From Allomuricauda sp. (lineage in GTDB: Bacteria; Bacteroidota; Bacteroidia; Flavobacteriales; Flavobacteriaceae), in the NCBI GenBank assembly GCA_030148335.1, contig JASBTQ010000030.1, positions 1-38,540 on the forward strand: 38,540 nt of DNA. The letters run 5' to 3'. A model generated the notes under the pieces. It was not told the origin of the DNA and made no database searches. It worked only from the letters and a program-made list of their open reading frames with translations. Positions within the stretch are counted from its first letter, which is position 1; every line of letters begins with the position of its first letter. Position numbers and translations under genes: made by a program. Shown here in pieces: positions 7,657-16,084 of this stretch.

Positions 7657-8418
7657 AAACTATTTAAATACCTTCTCAATCTTATTCCAAGACCACTACT
7701 CATCAGGTTGAGCTATTGGGTTCGTCCCTTGATCGCTCTTTCCCTAAAGGGAAAAAACTTCACCGATCCCATCGATGGAAAAAGTTTCAGGAGTTTTTTG
7801 CCTTATGGCTATGAGAATCCGCGGGAAAATGTACTCTCCCCTTCTACCCTCTCCTTGGAAAGGCATCGCTTGCTCTGGCTCTACCTTAAAAACGAAACGG
7901 ATTTCTTCACCAAAACGCATCAAGTTTTGCACTTTGCCCCTGAACAGGCTTTTTACAAAAGGTTCAGAAGGATGCAGAACATTGCATATACCACCACCGA
8001 CCTCAATTCCCCTTTGGCGGACGTAAAAGCTGATATCTGCAATTTGCCTTTTGAAGACAATGCTTTTGATGTGATTCTATGCAACCATGTGTTGGAACAT
8101 ATCCCCAATGACACCAAGGCGATGCAGGAGCTTTTCCGGGTGATGAAACCAGACGGATGGGGCATTTTCCAGATTCCACAGGACTTAAAAAGGGAAAACA
8201 CCTTTGAGGACGACACCATCACCGACAAAAAGGAACGGGCCAAAATCTTTGGACAATACGACCATGTGCGTATTTACGGAAGGGACTATTTTGATAAACT
8301 GCGCAGCGTGGGATTCACCGTCGAGGAAGTGGATTACACTTCTGTTCTTCCAAAGGAAGATGTGGAAAAATACCGATTGGCCAAAGGAGAGATCATTCCT
8401 TTCGTCTCCAAAAATTAG
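7651..8418 (+). CDS. Class I SAM-dependent methyltransferase (type 11)
   Basis: The protein has a methyltransferase-11 domain at about residues 90-175: VLHFAPE (92-98) in the motif I position, the acidic residue D117, and LPFEDNAFDVILCNHVLEHIPN (132-153) as the conserved post-motif block, then LFRVMKPDGWGIFQIP. Motif I lacks the usual GxGxG glycines, a variant seen in this subgroup. The N-terminal ~85 residues (IPRPLLIRLSYWVRP, SFLPYGYENPRENVLSP) are a conserved family-specific extension. The substrate is unknown. The GTG start sits inside the right inverted repeat; an in-frame TTG at 7708 is the next option, so the original start may have been replaced by the insertion. Its stop overlaps the stop of the convergent lipoprotein gene. 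Confidence 0.85.
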   Translation: MSKLFKYLLNLIPRPLLIRLSYWVRPLIALSLKGKNFTDPIDGKSFRSFLPYGYENPRENVLSPSTLSLERHRLLWLYLKNETDFFTKTHQVLHFAPEQAFYKRFRRMQNIAYTTTDLNSPLADVKADICNLPFEDNAFDVILCNHVLEHIPNDTKAMQELFRVMKPDGWGIFQIPQDLKRENTFEDDTITDKKERAKIFGQYDHVRIYGRDYFDKLRSVGFTVEEVDYTSVLPKEDVEKYRLAKGEIIPFVSKN

Positions 8419-9755
8419 TCCATCTTTATTTCGCTCGAGCTTTCCAGTTTAGCTATCAACCCCCAATTTTGATGGTATAGTTCATCCCCTGTGGATACCA
8501 AGAAAATCTCATTTTTGCCTTTGACCAGTTTCAAATCTACAGTTTCATCATCAACAAATACCCTTCCTTTTTTTTCCTTCGTGTCCATTTCTCCACTAAA
8601 AACAATTATATCATTCAGAATGATCATTAGGTGTTTGGCAAAACCAAAATGCAATTTTACACTTTGTGCGCTCCTGGTGTCAATGCTGGTTTTCAAAGCA
8701 ACAGTGCCGTTCATTTCATTGACAAACCTACTAATATTGACCAACCCGTCTTCATCAGCCTGTATCTTCTTCCATGTAGCATCACTACTTTTAAGGGAGT
8801 CCAATTGAAAAAGGATTTCCTCTTCATTTTTGACAAACTTTGGAGATAGTTGCCATGTCCGCAAATAAGTATCCGAAAGCCTTGTCGTATCGTCTTTTTC
8901 CGTTGCCAAGACGGTATCTTTCAGATCCTTGACGGAAACATTGGCATAAAAAGCATCATAAAATTGACTTCTCAAGCTGATGTCCCCTGACTCACTGTCC
9001 CGTTTCAAGTTTACAGTCATTTTGGGCACTTCCATATCCTCAACATATACGGAGGCGCGGTCTCCAACCACAACTATCTTTCCATGGGTCCAAACTAGTG
9101 GGTTCCACAATTCCCAGTTGGTCGGGGTCTTTCTGAAAAGGCCAGCCGTGAGCTGTTCCATATCATCTATTGCCCTGATATCCTCATTTATAAAATATAA
9201 TTGGGCCTTGGGAGAATAGTTCACTCCCTTTTTCTCCATTTCATATCGCAAACCATCCCCAATGGGTCCTTGCTCAAATTGATCTTCGATGGCCAATGGA
9301 AACGAAGCCATCTTTTTTTCAGCAAACACAGCACTGCTCTCATATTGGGGATAATTGTACAACTGCCATGGCAAGCTACTGTTAAAAATGGGAATGTATT
9401 GAAGGGCATCTTCCTTTCCGCTTGCAATTTTCCTGAAATATATCAACTCATGGTTGTCTTTGTCCTGCCCTCGAAAGCCCAATCCTGGCATTGAAAATCC
9501 TATGAAGTCAAATTCAACTTCAAAGTTTTTAAACTTCAAATTTTTTAAATGGGCATTGTGCCCCTTTGGAAGATGGAGTGCCTTCTTACCGTCGTACACC
9601 ATTGTATCCATGGGCTGCGATATTCCTTCATTGTTTTGGACGTTCCAGGTAAGGTCGTCAAAAGGTAGGTCCTTGGTCCGGTCATTGTTTTGGGCACACG
9701 ATAATTGTGCAAGAACAATACTGCACAGGAATAATTTGTTAATTTTTGTTTTCAT
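8415..9755 (-). CDS. Lipoprotein with concanavalin-like (DUF1080-like) domain
   Basis: This 446-residue protein begins MKTKINKLFLCSIVLAQLSC, a lipoprotein signal with C20 as the likely lipidated cysteine; the ATG at 9755 fits this, whereas an upstream start at 9815 would bury the signal. Residues ~68-280 (NLKFKNFEVEFDFIGF, GLGFRGQDKDNHELIYFR, KIVVVGDRASVYVED) read like the laminin-G/concanavalin sandwich of the DUF1080 glycoside-associated family. Residues ~290-440 look like a galactose-binding-type jelly roll (LHFGFAKHLMIILND, GKNEIFLVS). No catalytic residues can be assigned. It is transcribed divergently from a membrane-anchored DNA-binding-like protein with which it shares a 109-bp promoter region. 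A carbohydrate-binding role is inference. Confidence 0.8.
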   Translation of the reverse strand: MKTKINKLFLCSIVLAQLSCAQNNDRTKDLPFDDLTWNVQNNEGISQPMDTMVYDGKKALHLPKGHNAHLKNLKFKNFEVEFDFIGFSMPGLGFRGQDKDNHELIYFRKIASGKEDALQYIPIFNSSLPWQLYNYPQYESSAVFAEKKMASFPLAIEDQFEQGPIGDGLRYEMEKKGVNYSPKAQLYFINEDIRAIDDMEQLTAGLFRKTPTNWELWNPLVWTHGKIVVVGDRASVYVEDMEVPKMTVNLKRDSESGDISLRSQFYDAFYANVSVKDLKDTVLATEKDDTTRLSDTYLRTWQLSPKFVKNEEEILFQLDSLKSSDATWKKIQADEDGLVNISRFVNEMNGTVALKTSIDTRSAQSVKLHFGFAKHLMIILNDIIVFSGEMDTKEKKGRVFVDDETVDLKLVKGKNEIFLVSTGDELYHQNWGLIAKLESSSEIKMD

Positions 9756-9796
9756 GATGAAATCCGTTTTTTTGTTTATAATTGATCGATGATTTT

Positions 9797-9804
9797 CAAA
9801 TGTA
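9797..9804 (-). promoter_or_regulatory. Putative lipoprotein-gene -7 box
   Basis: The minus strand reads TACATTTG, an exact TAnnTTTG match, predicting a start near 9790 and a leader of about 35 nt. The GTTCA boxes at 9838-9862 would lie about 50-70 bp upstream, a position typical for an activator site. Confidence 0.5.
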
Positions 9805-9837
9805 TTACCGGACAATTTTGCGGGGAGGTACGGAACG

Positions 9838-9862
9838 GTTCATTTCTGTTCAAGTTTGTTCA
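9838..9862. promoter_or_regulatory. Three GTTCA boxes in 10-bp phase (candidate operator)
   Basis: GTTCA occurs at 9838, 9848 and 9858, exactly one helical turn apart. The first box is also half of the palindrome GAACGGTTC (9833-9841). The array ends 2 bp before the ATG of the divergent regulator-like gene. Confidence 0.5.
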
Positions 9863-9864
9863 TC

Positions 9865-11133
9865 ATGGTGAACACTTCTGAATTGGAAGATTACAAGAAA
9901 CATATCGCCCATTGTTTTTCCTTGATTTCGAATAAGTTATCCAGGGGATCCATAGCGTCATGGGATACTTACGACTTCCGTGTGCTCAGTGAATCCATAC
10001 ATGAGGAAACAGGCACGTTATTGAGTATTTCCACCTTAAAGCGTTTGAGCGGCAGAGTACATTACGGTTCAAAACCCAATAACAGTACCTTGGACGCATT
10101 GGCAAAGTATGTTGGTTTTAAGGATTGGAGGGAATTTGTAAAAAATGTCGAGCCGATAAAAGGGTTCGATGGGAAAAGACATAGGGGGAAGATCACTCGG
10201 ATAACATACGGAATGGGTCTTTTGGTATTGCTAGTCATCCTATCCCTTTCCTTTCCTTTTTACAAGGTCACCACCCATTATAACCCAAATGATTTTTCCT
10301 TTTCCGTCAAATCCGTCGCTTCAGGCTTGCCCAACTCCGTGATCTTTAAATATGATGCCTCGATGGCGAATGATAAGGACAAGATCGAAATCCAACAAGA
10401 TTGGGACAAACGAAAGAGAGTAGTGGTAAACAAAACGGACAGTATTTCAACAAGTATCTATTATAGGCCGGGTTTTTTTAAATCAAAGTTGGTAATCAAT
10501 GATTCCATTGTCCAGGAAAAGAATGTTTTTATCCCCTCAAATGGCTGGTTGGGCACCATTGAAACAGATACATTGCCCATATATCTCGATATGGACAGAT
10601 TAAGTGTCGATAACACCATTTCCATAACGACAGAAAGCTTGAAGGCCCATGGGTTGGACCCTTATGCGTCCAAGACTTTTGTAGGCTTGTACCGAGTGCA
10701 GGATTTCGGGGCCATTTTCACGGATGATTTTGAACTGACAACCTCTTTTCGCAATGATTTTAAATCGGGGAATGTTCCTTGTCAACTGGCCCAATTGACC
10801 ATTTTGAGCGAAGATGGACCAATTGCCCTCCCTGTTTGCAATAAGGGGTGCATTTCCGAAATTTCACTGTTTGCATTCAACAAGCAAATAGATGGCAAAA
10901 AAAATGATCTATCAAACTTTGGTGTGGATCATAGTGATTTTGTGCGCATGGAGTGTATTTCGAAAGATCAAAAATTGACCATAACTGTCAATGGAAAACC
11001 TGCATATACATTTGATGTTCCCAAGCCTAAAAGTAAAATAATTGGGTTTTGTTTCTTTTTTGAGGGAACCGGTTCTGTCAAAGATATCAAGCTCAAAAAA
11101 AATGACCGAATCATTTATGATTCCAAAATCTGA
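9865..11133 (+). CDS. Membrane-anchored helix-turn-helix/PKD-like protein
   Basis: This 422-residue protein has three parts. Residues 1-95 form a cytosolic helical domain with YDFRVLSESIHEETG, SISTLKRLSGRVHYGSKPNNSTLDALAKYVGFKDW, a pattern widespread in Bacteroidota and resembling a DNA-binding helix-turn-helix. Residues ~114-135 are one transmembrane helix. The outside part starts with a PKD-like beta domain (VASGLPNSVIFKYDA, IQQDWDKR, TSIYYRPGFFKSKLVIND, GWLGTI) and ends (~270-422) in a laminin-G/DUF1080-like domain (FVRMECISKDQKLTITVNGKPAYTF). I chose the ATG at 9865 over a TTG at 9856. The architecture suggests a one-component transmembrane sensor controlling its divergent lipoprotein neighbour (inference). 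The 3' end lies 6 bp from the convergent apbE. Confidence 0.8.
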   Translation: MVNTSELEDYKKHIAHCFSLISNKLSRGSIASWDTYDFRVLSESIHEETGTLLSISTLKRLSGRVHYGSKPNNSTLDALAKYVGFKDWREFVKNVEPIKGFDGKRHRGKITRITYGMGLLVLLVILSLSFPFYKVTTHYNPNDFSFSVKSVASGLPNSVIFKYDASMANDKDKIEIQQDWDKRKRVVVNKTDSISTSIYYRPGFFKSKLVINDSIVQEKNVFIPSNGWLGTIETDTLPIYLDMDRLSVDNTISITTESLKAHGLDPYASKTFVGLYRVQDFGAIFTDDFELTTSFRNDFKSGNVPCQLAQLTILSEDGPIALPVCNKGCISEISLFAFNKQIDGKKNDLSNFGVDHSDFVRMECISKDQKLTITVNGKPAYTFDVPKPKSKIIGFCFFFEGTGSVKDIKLKKNDRIIYDSKI

Positions 11134-11139
11134 ACCATC

Positions 11140-12141
11140 TTAAGATTTCACCAAGGTCTTGAACCCTGATGTCATAAATTCAGTAGTATGTCCTTCATCA
11201 TCCAGATAAATGATGTACGCCTCCAATTCCTCGTGTTCCGCCAGGACTTTTTTGGATTCTTCCAGATCCATCGCCATAAAAGTAGTGGCAAAGGCATCTG
11301 CAACGGCACAGGTATTCGCCACCACACTGGTTGCCAATACATTGGAATTTTTGGTATAGCCCGTTTTCGGGTTGATAGTGTGGACATACTTCTTCCCAGT
11401 TTCAGGGTCCACCCTAAATTTTCGGTAGTTGCCCGATGAGGCCATGGCCCTATCTTTTAGGGAAACAATCAGCTTAAGTTGACGACCTTCTTCCACCTGT
11501 GGATCATCGATGCCGACGGTCCATTGTTTTTCAGAAACCAGATTGGTGCCCTTTGCGAGCACTTCCCCGCCTACTTCCACCAGATAGTTCTTTATCCCCT
11601 TGGCATCCAGCATGGCTCCCAAGCGGTCTATAGCGTAGCCTTTGGCCACAGCATTAAAATCAAAACGGATGGCGGGATGCGCCTTGAATATGGTGTTGTC
11701 TTTATTGATCGCCACTTTGTCCCATCCCACATACGCCAAGAGGCTATCTACCCTCAGGCTATCGAGCTCCATCTGTTCCCCGGGGCCAAATCCCCATGCA
11801 TTGGCCAAAACGCCCACAGTGGGGTCAAAATAGCCGTCTGAAGCTTTGTGCACCTTGTTCGAGATATCAAAGACCTCCCTGAACATTTCGTCCACAACAA
11901 TGGTGGAGTCCCCTGCATTGATCTTGGAAATGTCCGAATCGGGAATATAAGTTGACATGGATCGGTTCACTGCCTGGAAAACAGAATCGATTTCTTGTTG
12001 ATAGTCCAGTTCCGTATCCGAGATGTAAATAATGGAATACGTAGTGCCCAGTGCATTGCCCCAATTTTGGTTTTTGGTCCATTGTCCCTTGGTGCAGCAC
12101 AAAAACAAGAGGGACACCCCTAAAATGAATGTCTTTTTCAT
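11140..12141 (-). CDS. apbE: FAD:protein FMN transferase (ApbE)
   Basis: ApbE attaches FMN covalently to a threonine in [S/T]GAT-type motifs, notably of NqrB and NqrC, on the periplasmic side. The 333-residue protein has FDPTVG (105-110), DFNAVAKGYAID (161-172), VEVGGE (188-193), SSGNY (235-239), HTINPKTG (254-261) and ADAFATTFM (281-289), which carry the FAD and Mg2+ sites. The N-terminus MKKTFILGVSLLFLCC is a lipoprotein-like signal with C15 or C16 as anchor. It starts 3 bp after the small NQR-linked gene and lies downstream of the whole nqr operon, which explains its job: maturation of the NQR complex. Confidence 0.95.
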   Translation of the reverse strand: MKKTFILGVSLLFLCCTKGQWTKNQNWGNALGTTYSIIYISDTELDYQQEIDSVFQAVNRSMSTYIPDSDISKINAGDSTIVVDEMFREVFDISNKVHKASDGYFDPTVGVLANAWGFGPGEQMELDSLRVDSLLAYVGWDKVAINKDNTIFKAHPAIRFDFNAVAKGYAIDRLGAMLDAKGIKNYLVEVGGEVLAKGTNLVSEKQWTVGIDDPQVEEGRQLKLIVSLKDRAMASSGNYRKFRVDPETGKKYVHTINPKTGYTKNSNVLATSVVANTCAVADAFATTFMAMDLEESKKVLAEHEELEAYIIYLDDEGHTTEFMTSGFKTLVKS

Positions 12142-12144
12142 GAT

Positions 12145-12504
12145 CTAAATCTCAATCAAACCTTGATAGTCCACAATATATTCTTCATCCAGATAGACCG
12201 GTAGCCCCCTGTCCGATGCATTGGAAAGCCCTACCCCAGCATAAAAGGTCTTTGCCTCAAACTTTTGGGCATGTTCCTTTACGGTCTGCATCAGTTCCAT
12301 ATCATATTCCCTTGGGTCCAGCGGAAATTCCACATTGCGCACAACAATAAAATGCAGCAATTTTTCCTTGAGGCATACATATTGGGGATTCTTTTTCAGT
12401 TTACTGTTGATGGCCATAAACTCAAAGCCATCGGCCTCCAGCTCCCGCCCCACAATGTTCATGGCCAGGTTATGCAGTTCCTGTTCTGTCAACTCTCTTC
12501 CCAT
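12145..12504 (-). CDS. Small conserved protein between nqrF and apbE
   Basis: This is a 119-residue soluble protein starting MGRELTEQELHNLAMNIVG. I use the ATG at 12504; the longer frame up to 12588 would run through a terminator hairpin and reads as non-family sequence. I recall close relatives in Flavobacteriaceae that are often labelled as an NQR subunit F, but it has no flavin, iron-sulfur or NAD motif and is not NqrF, which lies upstream. Conserved-looking blocks are FEFMAINSKLKKNPQ, HFIVVR and KTFYAGVGLSNA. Its position, 3 bp before apbE and just behind nqrF, suggests a role in assembly or control of NQR or its flavinylation (inference). Confidence 0.85.
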   Translation of the reverse strand: MGRELTEQELHNLAMNIVGRELEADGFEFMAINSKLKKNPQYVCLKEKLLHFIVVRNVEFPLDPREYDMELMQTVKEHAQKFEAKTFYAGVGLSNASDRGLPVYLDEEYIVDYQGLIEI

Positions 12505-12511
12505 AGGTAAC

Positions 12512-12535
12512 AAAAAACCGATGCCTGGGCATCGG
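12512..12535 (-). terminator. Intrinsic terminator after nqrF
   Basis: On the minus strand an 8-bp stem CCGATGCC/GGCATCGG is followed by T6. It lies between nqrF and the small gene, only 8 bp before that gene's ATG, so expression of the small gene and apbE needs read-through or attenuation. Confidence 0.7.
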
Positions 12536-12615
12536 TCGGTTTTTATATGTTCTCCTCTTTGACTGTCCCGAAACCGAGTCCGTGACATGGTCGAGGTCGT
12601 ATGTTCAGCTTGGCC

Positions 12616-13926
12616 TTATCCACCAAAGTCATCGAACCTGATATTCTCGTCCGGAATACCAAAGTCCTCTCCCATTTTTTGAACGGCCTTGTTCATCAAA
12701 GGTGGGCCACAGAAATAGAGCTCAATATCCTCAGGGGCCTCATGGTGGTTCAGGTAGTTTTCAATCACACAATTGTGGATGAACCCAACAAAACCATCAC
12801 CAGCTTCGTCATTGATATCTTTCTTCACCTTCCAGTTGTCCTCTTCCAAAGGCTCGGAAAGTGCCATATAGAACTTGAAGTTCGGAAACTCCTTTTCCAA
12901 TTGCTTAAAGTGGTCAATGTAGAACAATTCCCTCTTGGAACGTCCACCATACCAATAGGTCACCTTCCTGTTGGTTCGTAGGGTCTTGAACAGATGGTAC
13001 AGGTGCGAACGCATCGGTGCCATTCCTGCACCACCACCTACGTAAAGCATTTCAGCTTCGGACTCATTGATGAAGAACTCACCGAATGGGCCGGAAATGA
13101 CCACGGGGTCTCCTGGTTTCAACCCGAAAATATAGGAAGAGGCAATCCCGGGGTTGACATCCATCCATCCGTTTTTGGAACGGTCCCATGGCGGTGTTGC
13201 AATACGTACGTTCAACATGATTTCCCTTCCCTCGGCAGGGTAAGAAGCCATGGAATAGGCACGCTCCACCGTCTCTGGGTTTTTCATGACCAAGGGCCAT
13301 AGGTTGAATTTGTCCCATTCGTTTTGGAACTTGTCCGGCGTTTCATGCTCCTCTGGGTGGGCCGTAATGTCGATATCGGAATATTTCACTTCACAGGGAG
13401 GTATCTCAATTTGGATATATCCTCCCGCCTTATAGTTCATTTCTTCAGGAATTTCCACCACAAACTCCTTGATGAAAGAGGCCACATTGTAGTTCCTGAC
13501 CACTTTGGCGTTCCACTTTTTGATTCCGAAGACCTCTTCGGGAATGGTGATCTCCATATCCTGCTTGACCTTTACCTGACAGGCCAATCTTGCCCCATGT
13601 TCCAATTCTTTTTTGGAAAAATGTGGGGTTTCCGTAGGCAGGGCCTCACCTCCGCCCGAAAGCACATGGCACTCACATTGGATACAGGTTCCCCCGCCCC
13701 CACAGGCCGATGGCAAAAATATTTTTTGGTTTCCCAAGGTGGACAAGAGTGAATTTCCCGATCCGACCTCTATCTTTTTTTCTCCATTGATGGTGATGGT
13801 CACTGGACCAGAGGGAGATAATTTTTCCTTCGTGAAAAGTAACAATGCCACCAGCAACAACAACAAAACCAAAAAGGCCACTATGGTGATCAGAATAGTA
13901 CCTCCTGTACTTGCAGCTAAAATCAT
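12616..13926 (-). CDS. nqrF: Na+-translocating NADH-quinone reductase subunit F
   Basis: NqrF takes electrons from NADH and passes them through FAD and a 2Fe-2S centre into the Na+-pumping complex. The 436-residue protein has one N-terminal transmembrane helix (~10-31), a ferredoxin domain with C75, C81, C84 and C116 ([17 protein letters not shown]), and a ferredoxin-reductase part with the FAD motif [10 protein letters not shown] and the nucleotide-binding [13 protein letters not shown]. The C-terminal [12 protein letters not shown] and FDDFGG complete the family pattern. It starts 2 bp after nqrE, and an intrinsic terminator follows about 80 bp beyond its stop. Confidence 0.97.
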   Translation of the reverse strand: MILAASTGGTILITIVAFLVLLLLLVALLLFTKEKLSPSGPVTITINGEKKIEVGSGNSLLSTLGNQKIFLPSACGGGGTCIQCECHVLSGGGEALPTETPHFSKKELEHGARLACQVKVKQDMEITIPEEVFGIKKWNAKVVRNYNVASFIKEFVVEIPEEMNYKAGGYIQIEIPPCEVKYSDIDITAHPEEHETPDKFQNEWDKFNLWPLVMKNPETVERAYSMASYPAEGREIMLNVRIATPPWDRSKNGWMDVNPGIASSYIFGLKPGDPVVISGPFGEFFINESEAEMLYVGGGAGMAPMRSHLYHLFKTLRTNRKVTYWYGGRSKRELFYIDHFKQLEKEFPNFKFYMALSEPLEEDNWKVKKDINDEAGDGFVGFIHNCVIENYLNHHEAPEDIELYFCGPPLMNKAVQKMGEDFGIPDENIRFDDFGG

Positions 13927-13928
13927 CT

Positions 13929-14669
13929 TTACTTGTTTATAACTTTGTTATAGGAGACTGTTTTTTCCTTGTCCTCCAATTCCTTTTTAATTTCTTTTTC
14001 ATCCTTGGCCTCAACGGTCGTGGAGGTTTGCTCCTCCGGTGGTTCATTGTCCCCGGTCAGCATTCCACCAAAACTCTGGAAACCGATACCCATCAACCCG
14101 GTGATGATAAAGGTGATCCCTAGGCCGCGCAATGGTGCCGGCACATTGGAATACCTGATCTTTTCACGGATGGCGGCAATGGCCAAAATGGCCAGGAACC
14201 ATCCTATCCCTGAACTTACCCCATAATTGAGGGCCAATCCCAAATTGGGGATGTCACGTGCCTGCATGAAGAGGGAACCTCCCAAAATAGCGCAGTTAAC
14301 CGCAATCAACGGCAAGAAAATACCCAATGAATTGTATAGGGAGGGTGAAAATTTTTCAACCACGATCTCCACCAATTGTACCATGGTAGCGATGGTGGCG
14401 ATGAATAGGATAAAGGAAAGGAAGCTGAGGTCGTAATCAGCATACTCCGGACCCAACCAAACCAAGGCTCCATCCTTCAATAGATATTGGTCCAACAACC
14501 AGTTGAGCGGTACCGTAACCCCTAAAACGAATATTACAGCGGCACCCAAACCTACGGCAGTGGACACTTTCTTGGATACGGCCAAATAGGAACACATTCC
14601 CAAAAAGACCGCGAACACCATATTGTCTATGAAGATCGACTTAAAAAAAAGTTCTAAATGCTCTATCAT
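13929..14669 (-). CDS. nqrE: Na+-translocating NADH-quinone reductase subunit E
   Basis: NqrE is a membrane subunit of the sodium pump, homologous to NqrD and RnfA, with six predicted helices. The first ~195 residues contain the family blocks [43 protein letters not shown] and [18 protein letters not shown], with C26 and C120 as the conserved cysteines of opposite half-channels. The protein is 246 residues against about 200 for typical NqrE. The extra C-terminal ~45 residues (from about [11 protein letters not shown] to the end) are highly charged and hydrophilic. The gap to nqrF is 2 bp and to nqrD 11 bp. Confidence 0.96.
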   Translation of the reverse strand: MIEHLELFFKSIFIDNMVFAVFLGMCSYLAVSKKVSTAVGLGAAVIFVLGVTVPLNWLLDQYLLKDGALVWLGPEYADYDLSFLSFILFIATIATMVQLVEIVVEKFSPSLYNSLGIFLPLIAVNCAILGGSLFMQARDIPNLGLALNYGVSSGIGWFLAILAIAAIREKIRYSNVPAPLRGLGITFIITGLMGIGFQSFGGMLTGDNEPPEEQTSTTVEAKDEKEIKKELEDKEKTVSYNKVINK

Positions 14670-14680
14670 GCTTCCTCAGT

Positions 14681-15328
14681 TTATGCTTCTTCTATTAATG
14701 TCCTGTTTCTGGAGCGTTGTACCCAGATAATGATTCCCACCACGATCAAGGCCGCTGGGGGAATGATCATGAAACCGTTGTTTTCGTAACCGATGGAATA
14801 TAGTCCCGTCTTGGTCACAGGATCTCCCAACACCTTGAACCCAAATAGGGTACCGGAGCCCAAGAGCTCCCTAAAAAATCCGACAATGACCAATATGATT
14901 CCATATCCGGCCGCATTTCCTATACCGTCCAAGAAGGATTTCCAAGGTCCGTTGCCCAAGGCAAAGGCCTCAAAACGCCCCATGATGATACAGTTGGTGA
15001 TAATCAATCCCACAAAGACCGATAGGGTCTTGCTGAGCTCATAAGCAAAGGCTTTGAGCACTTGGTCCACAATGATCACCAAGGTGGCCACGACCACCAA
15101 TTGCACAATGATCCTGATCTTTGATGGAATGATGTTACGCATCAAGGATATGACCACGTTTCCAGCTCCCAGTACGAACAATACGGACAATGCCATTACC
15201 ACGGACGCCTTCAGTTCGGCGGTAATTGCCAGTGCGGAACAGATTCCCAATACCTGAATGGTAATGGGGTTGTTATCCGCCAATGGATCCAATATCAGTT
15301 TCGAATCTTTTTTTGATAGTAGCGCCAT
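14681..15328 (-). CDS. nqrD: Na+-translocating NADH-quinone reductase subunit D
   Basis: NqrD pairs with NqrE in the membrane to form the redox-linked cation path. The 215-residue protein starts MALLSKKDSKLILDPLADNNPITIQVLGICSALA, the family N-terminus, and has six hydrophobic segments, the NCIIMGR block with its conserved cysteine, and GFFRELLGSGTLFG. It ends with a short basic tail. The ATG is 1 bp after the nqrC stop, in line with translational coupling. Confidence 0.97.
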   Translation of the reverse strand: MALLSKKDSKLILDPLADNNPITIQVLGICSALAITAELKASVVMALSVLFVLGAGNVVISLMRNIIPSKIRIIVQLVVVATLVIIVDQVLKAFAYELSKTLSVFVGLIITNCIIMGRFEAFALGNGPWKSFLDGIGNAAGYGIILVIVGFFRELLGSGTLFGFKVLGDPVTKTGLYSIGYENNGFMIIPPAALIVVGIIIWVQRSRNRTLIEEA

Positions 15329-15329
15329 A

Positions 15330-16079
15330 TTACTTTGTTCTAATGGTTTCTAAATAAGGTTTGTAAAGCTTCAGGCTTTCCTTGATCATGGCGGTCACTC
15401 CATTTCCTGTAATGGTGGCCCCTGCCAACGCATCCACTTGGTTGTCCTCTTTGTCGGTGTTCAATGGGTCGTTGTTCCCTTTGGCCACGGCCACACCCAC
15501 GTAGCTGTTCCCATCCAGGACGGTTTCCCCATCAAAATCATCCATGAAAAATCGTTGCTTGATGTTGGCACCCAATCCAGGGGTCTCTCCTTTGTGGTCA
15601 AAATAGACCCCTTGCACTTCCATGTTCTCGTCCAAGGACATGAACCCCCAAATAGCATCCCAAAGTCCTTTTCCGTACATGGGGATAATGTAGTATTGCT
15701 TGCCGTCCTTTTCTCCCACAAGCAAAGGCAGTTCGGCACTCAGTCCGTTTTTCACCTTGGCAAGTTCCTTTTGGACATCGATCAAGTAGGCATTTTCCTT
15801 TTCCTTTGCTTCGGAACCTACGATGACCAATTGTTTTTTTATGTACTTGGCAAATTCGGCTTCCACCTCAGTGGTAGGGACAAAATCAACGCTGCCCCCT
15901 TCTTCATTGTTGTTGACGCCCATGGCATACAGGATGTTCTGTTGCTTTTCAAAACGCTCATTTTCGCTGATTTTTGGCTTAAGGGCCGTTGCGAAAAAAG
16001 CCAGGACAGAACCCACAATGATTACCATGATCACCGCGAAAACCACGGTATATTTATTCTTTTCTGTATTGATGGCCAT
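15330..16079 (-). CDS. nqrC: Na+-translocating NADH-quinone reductase subunit C
   Basis: NqrC carries a covalently bound FMN in its periplasmic domain. The 249-residue protein has one N-terminal transmembrane helix (~11-31) and an FMN-binding domain with GLWDAIWGFM (138-147), HKGETPGLGANI (162-173) and the attachment motif DALAGAT (216-222), in which T222 should receive FMN from ApbE. The motif has Ala at 219 where Ser or Thr is usual. The order and tight spacing with nqrB (5 bp) and nqrD (1 bp) show one operon. Confidence 0.97.
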   Translation of the reverse strand: MAINTEKNKYTVVFAVIMVIIVGSVLAFFATALKPKISENERFEKQQNILYAMGVNNNEEGGSVDFVPTTEVEAEFAKYIKKQLVIVGSEAKEKENAYLIDVQKELAKVKNGLSAELPLLVGEKDGKQYYIIPMYGKGLWDAIWGFMSLDENMEVQGVYFDHKGETPGLGANIKQRFFMDDFDGETVLDGNSYVGVAVAKGNNDPLNTDKEDNQVDALAGATITGNGVTAMIKESLKLYKPYLETIRTK

Positions 16080-16084
16080 AATGC

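Noticed and set aside
12505..12588. 28-residue N-terminal extension of the small NQR-linked protein
   Set aside because: It would translate through an intrinsic terminator and does not resemble the family start MGRELTEQEL.
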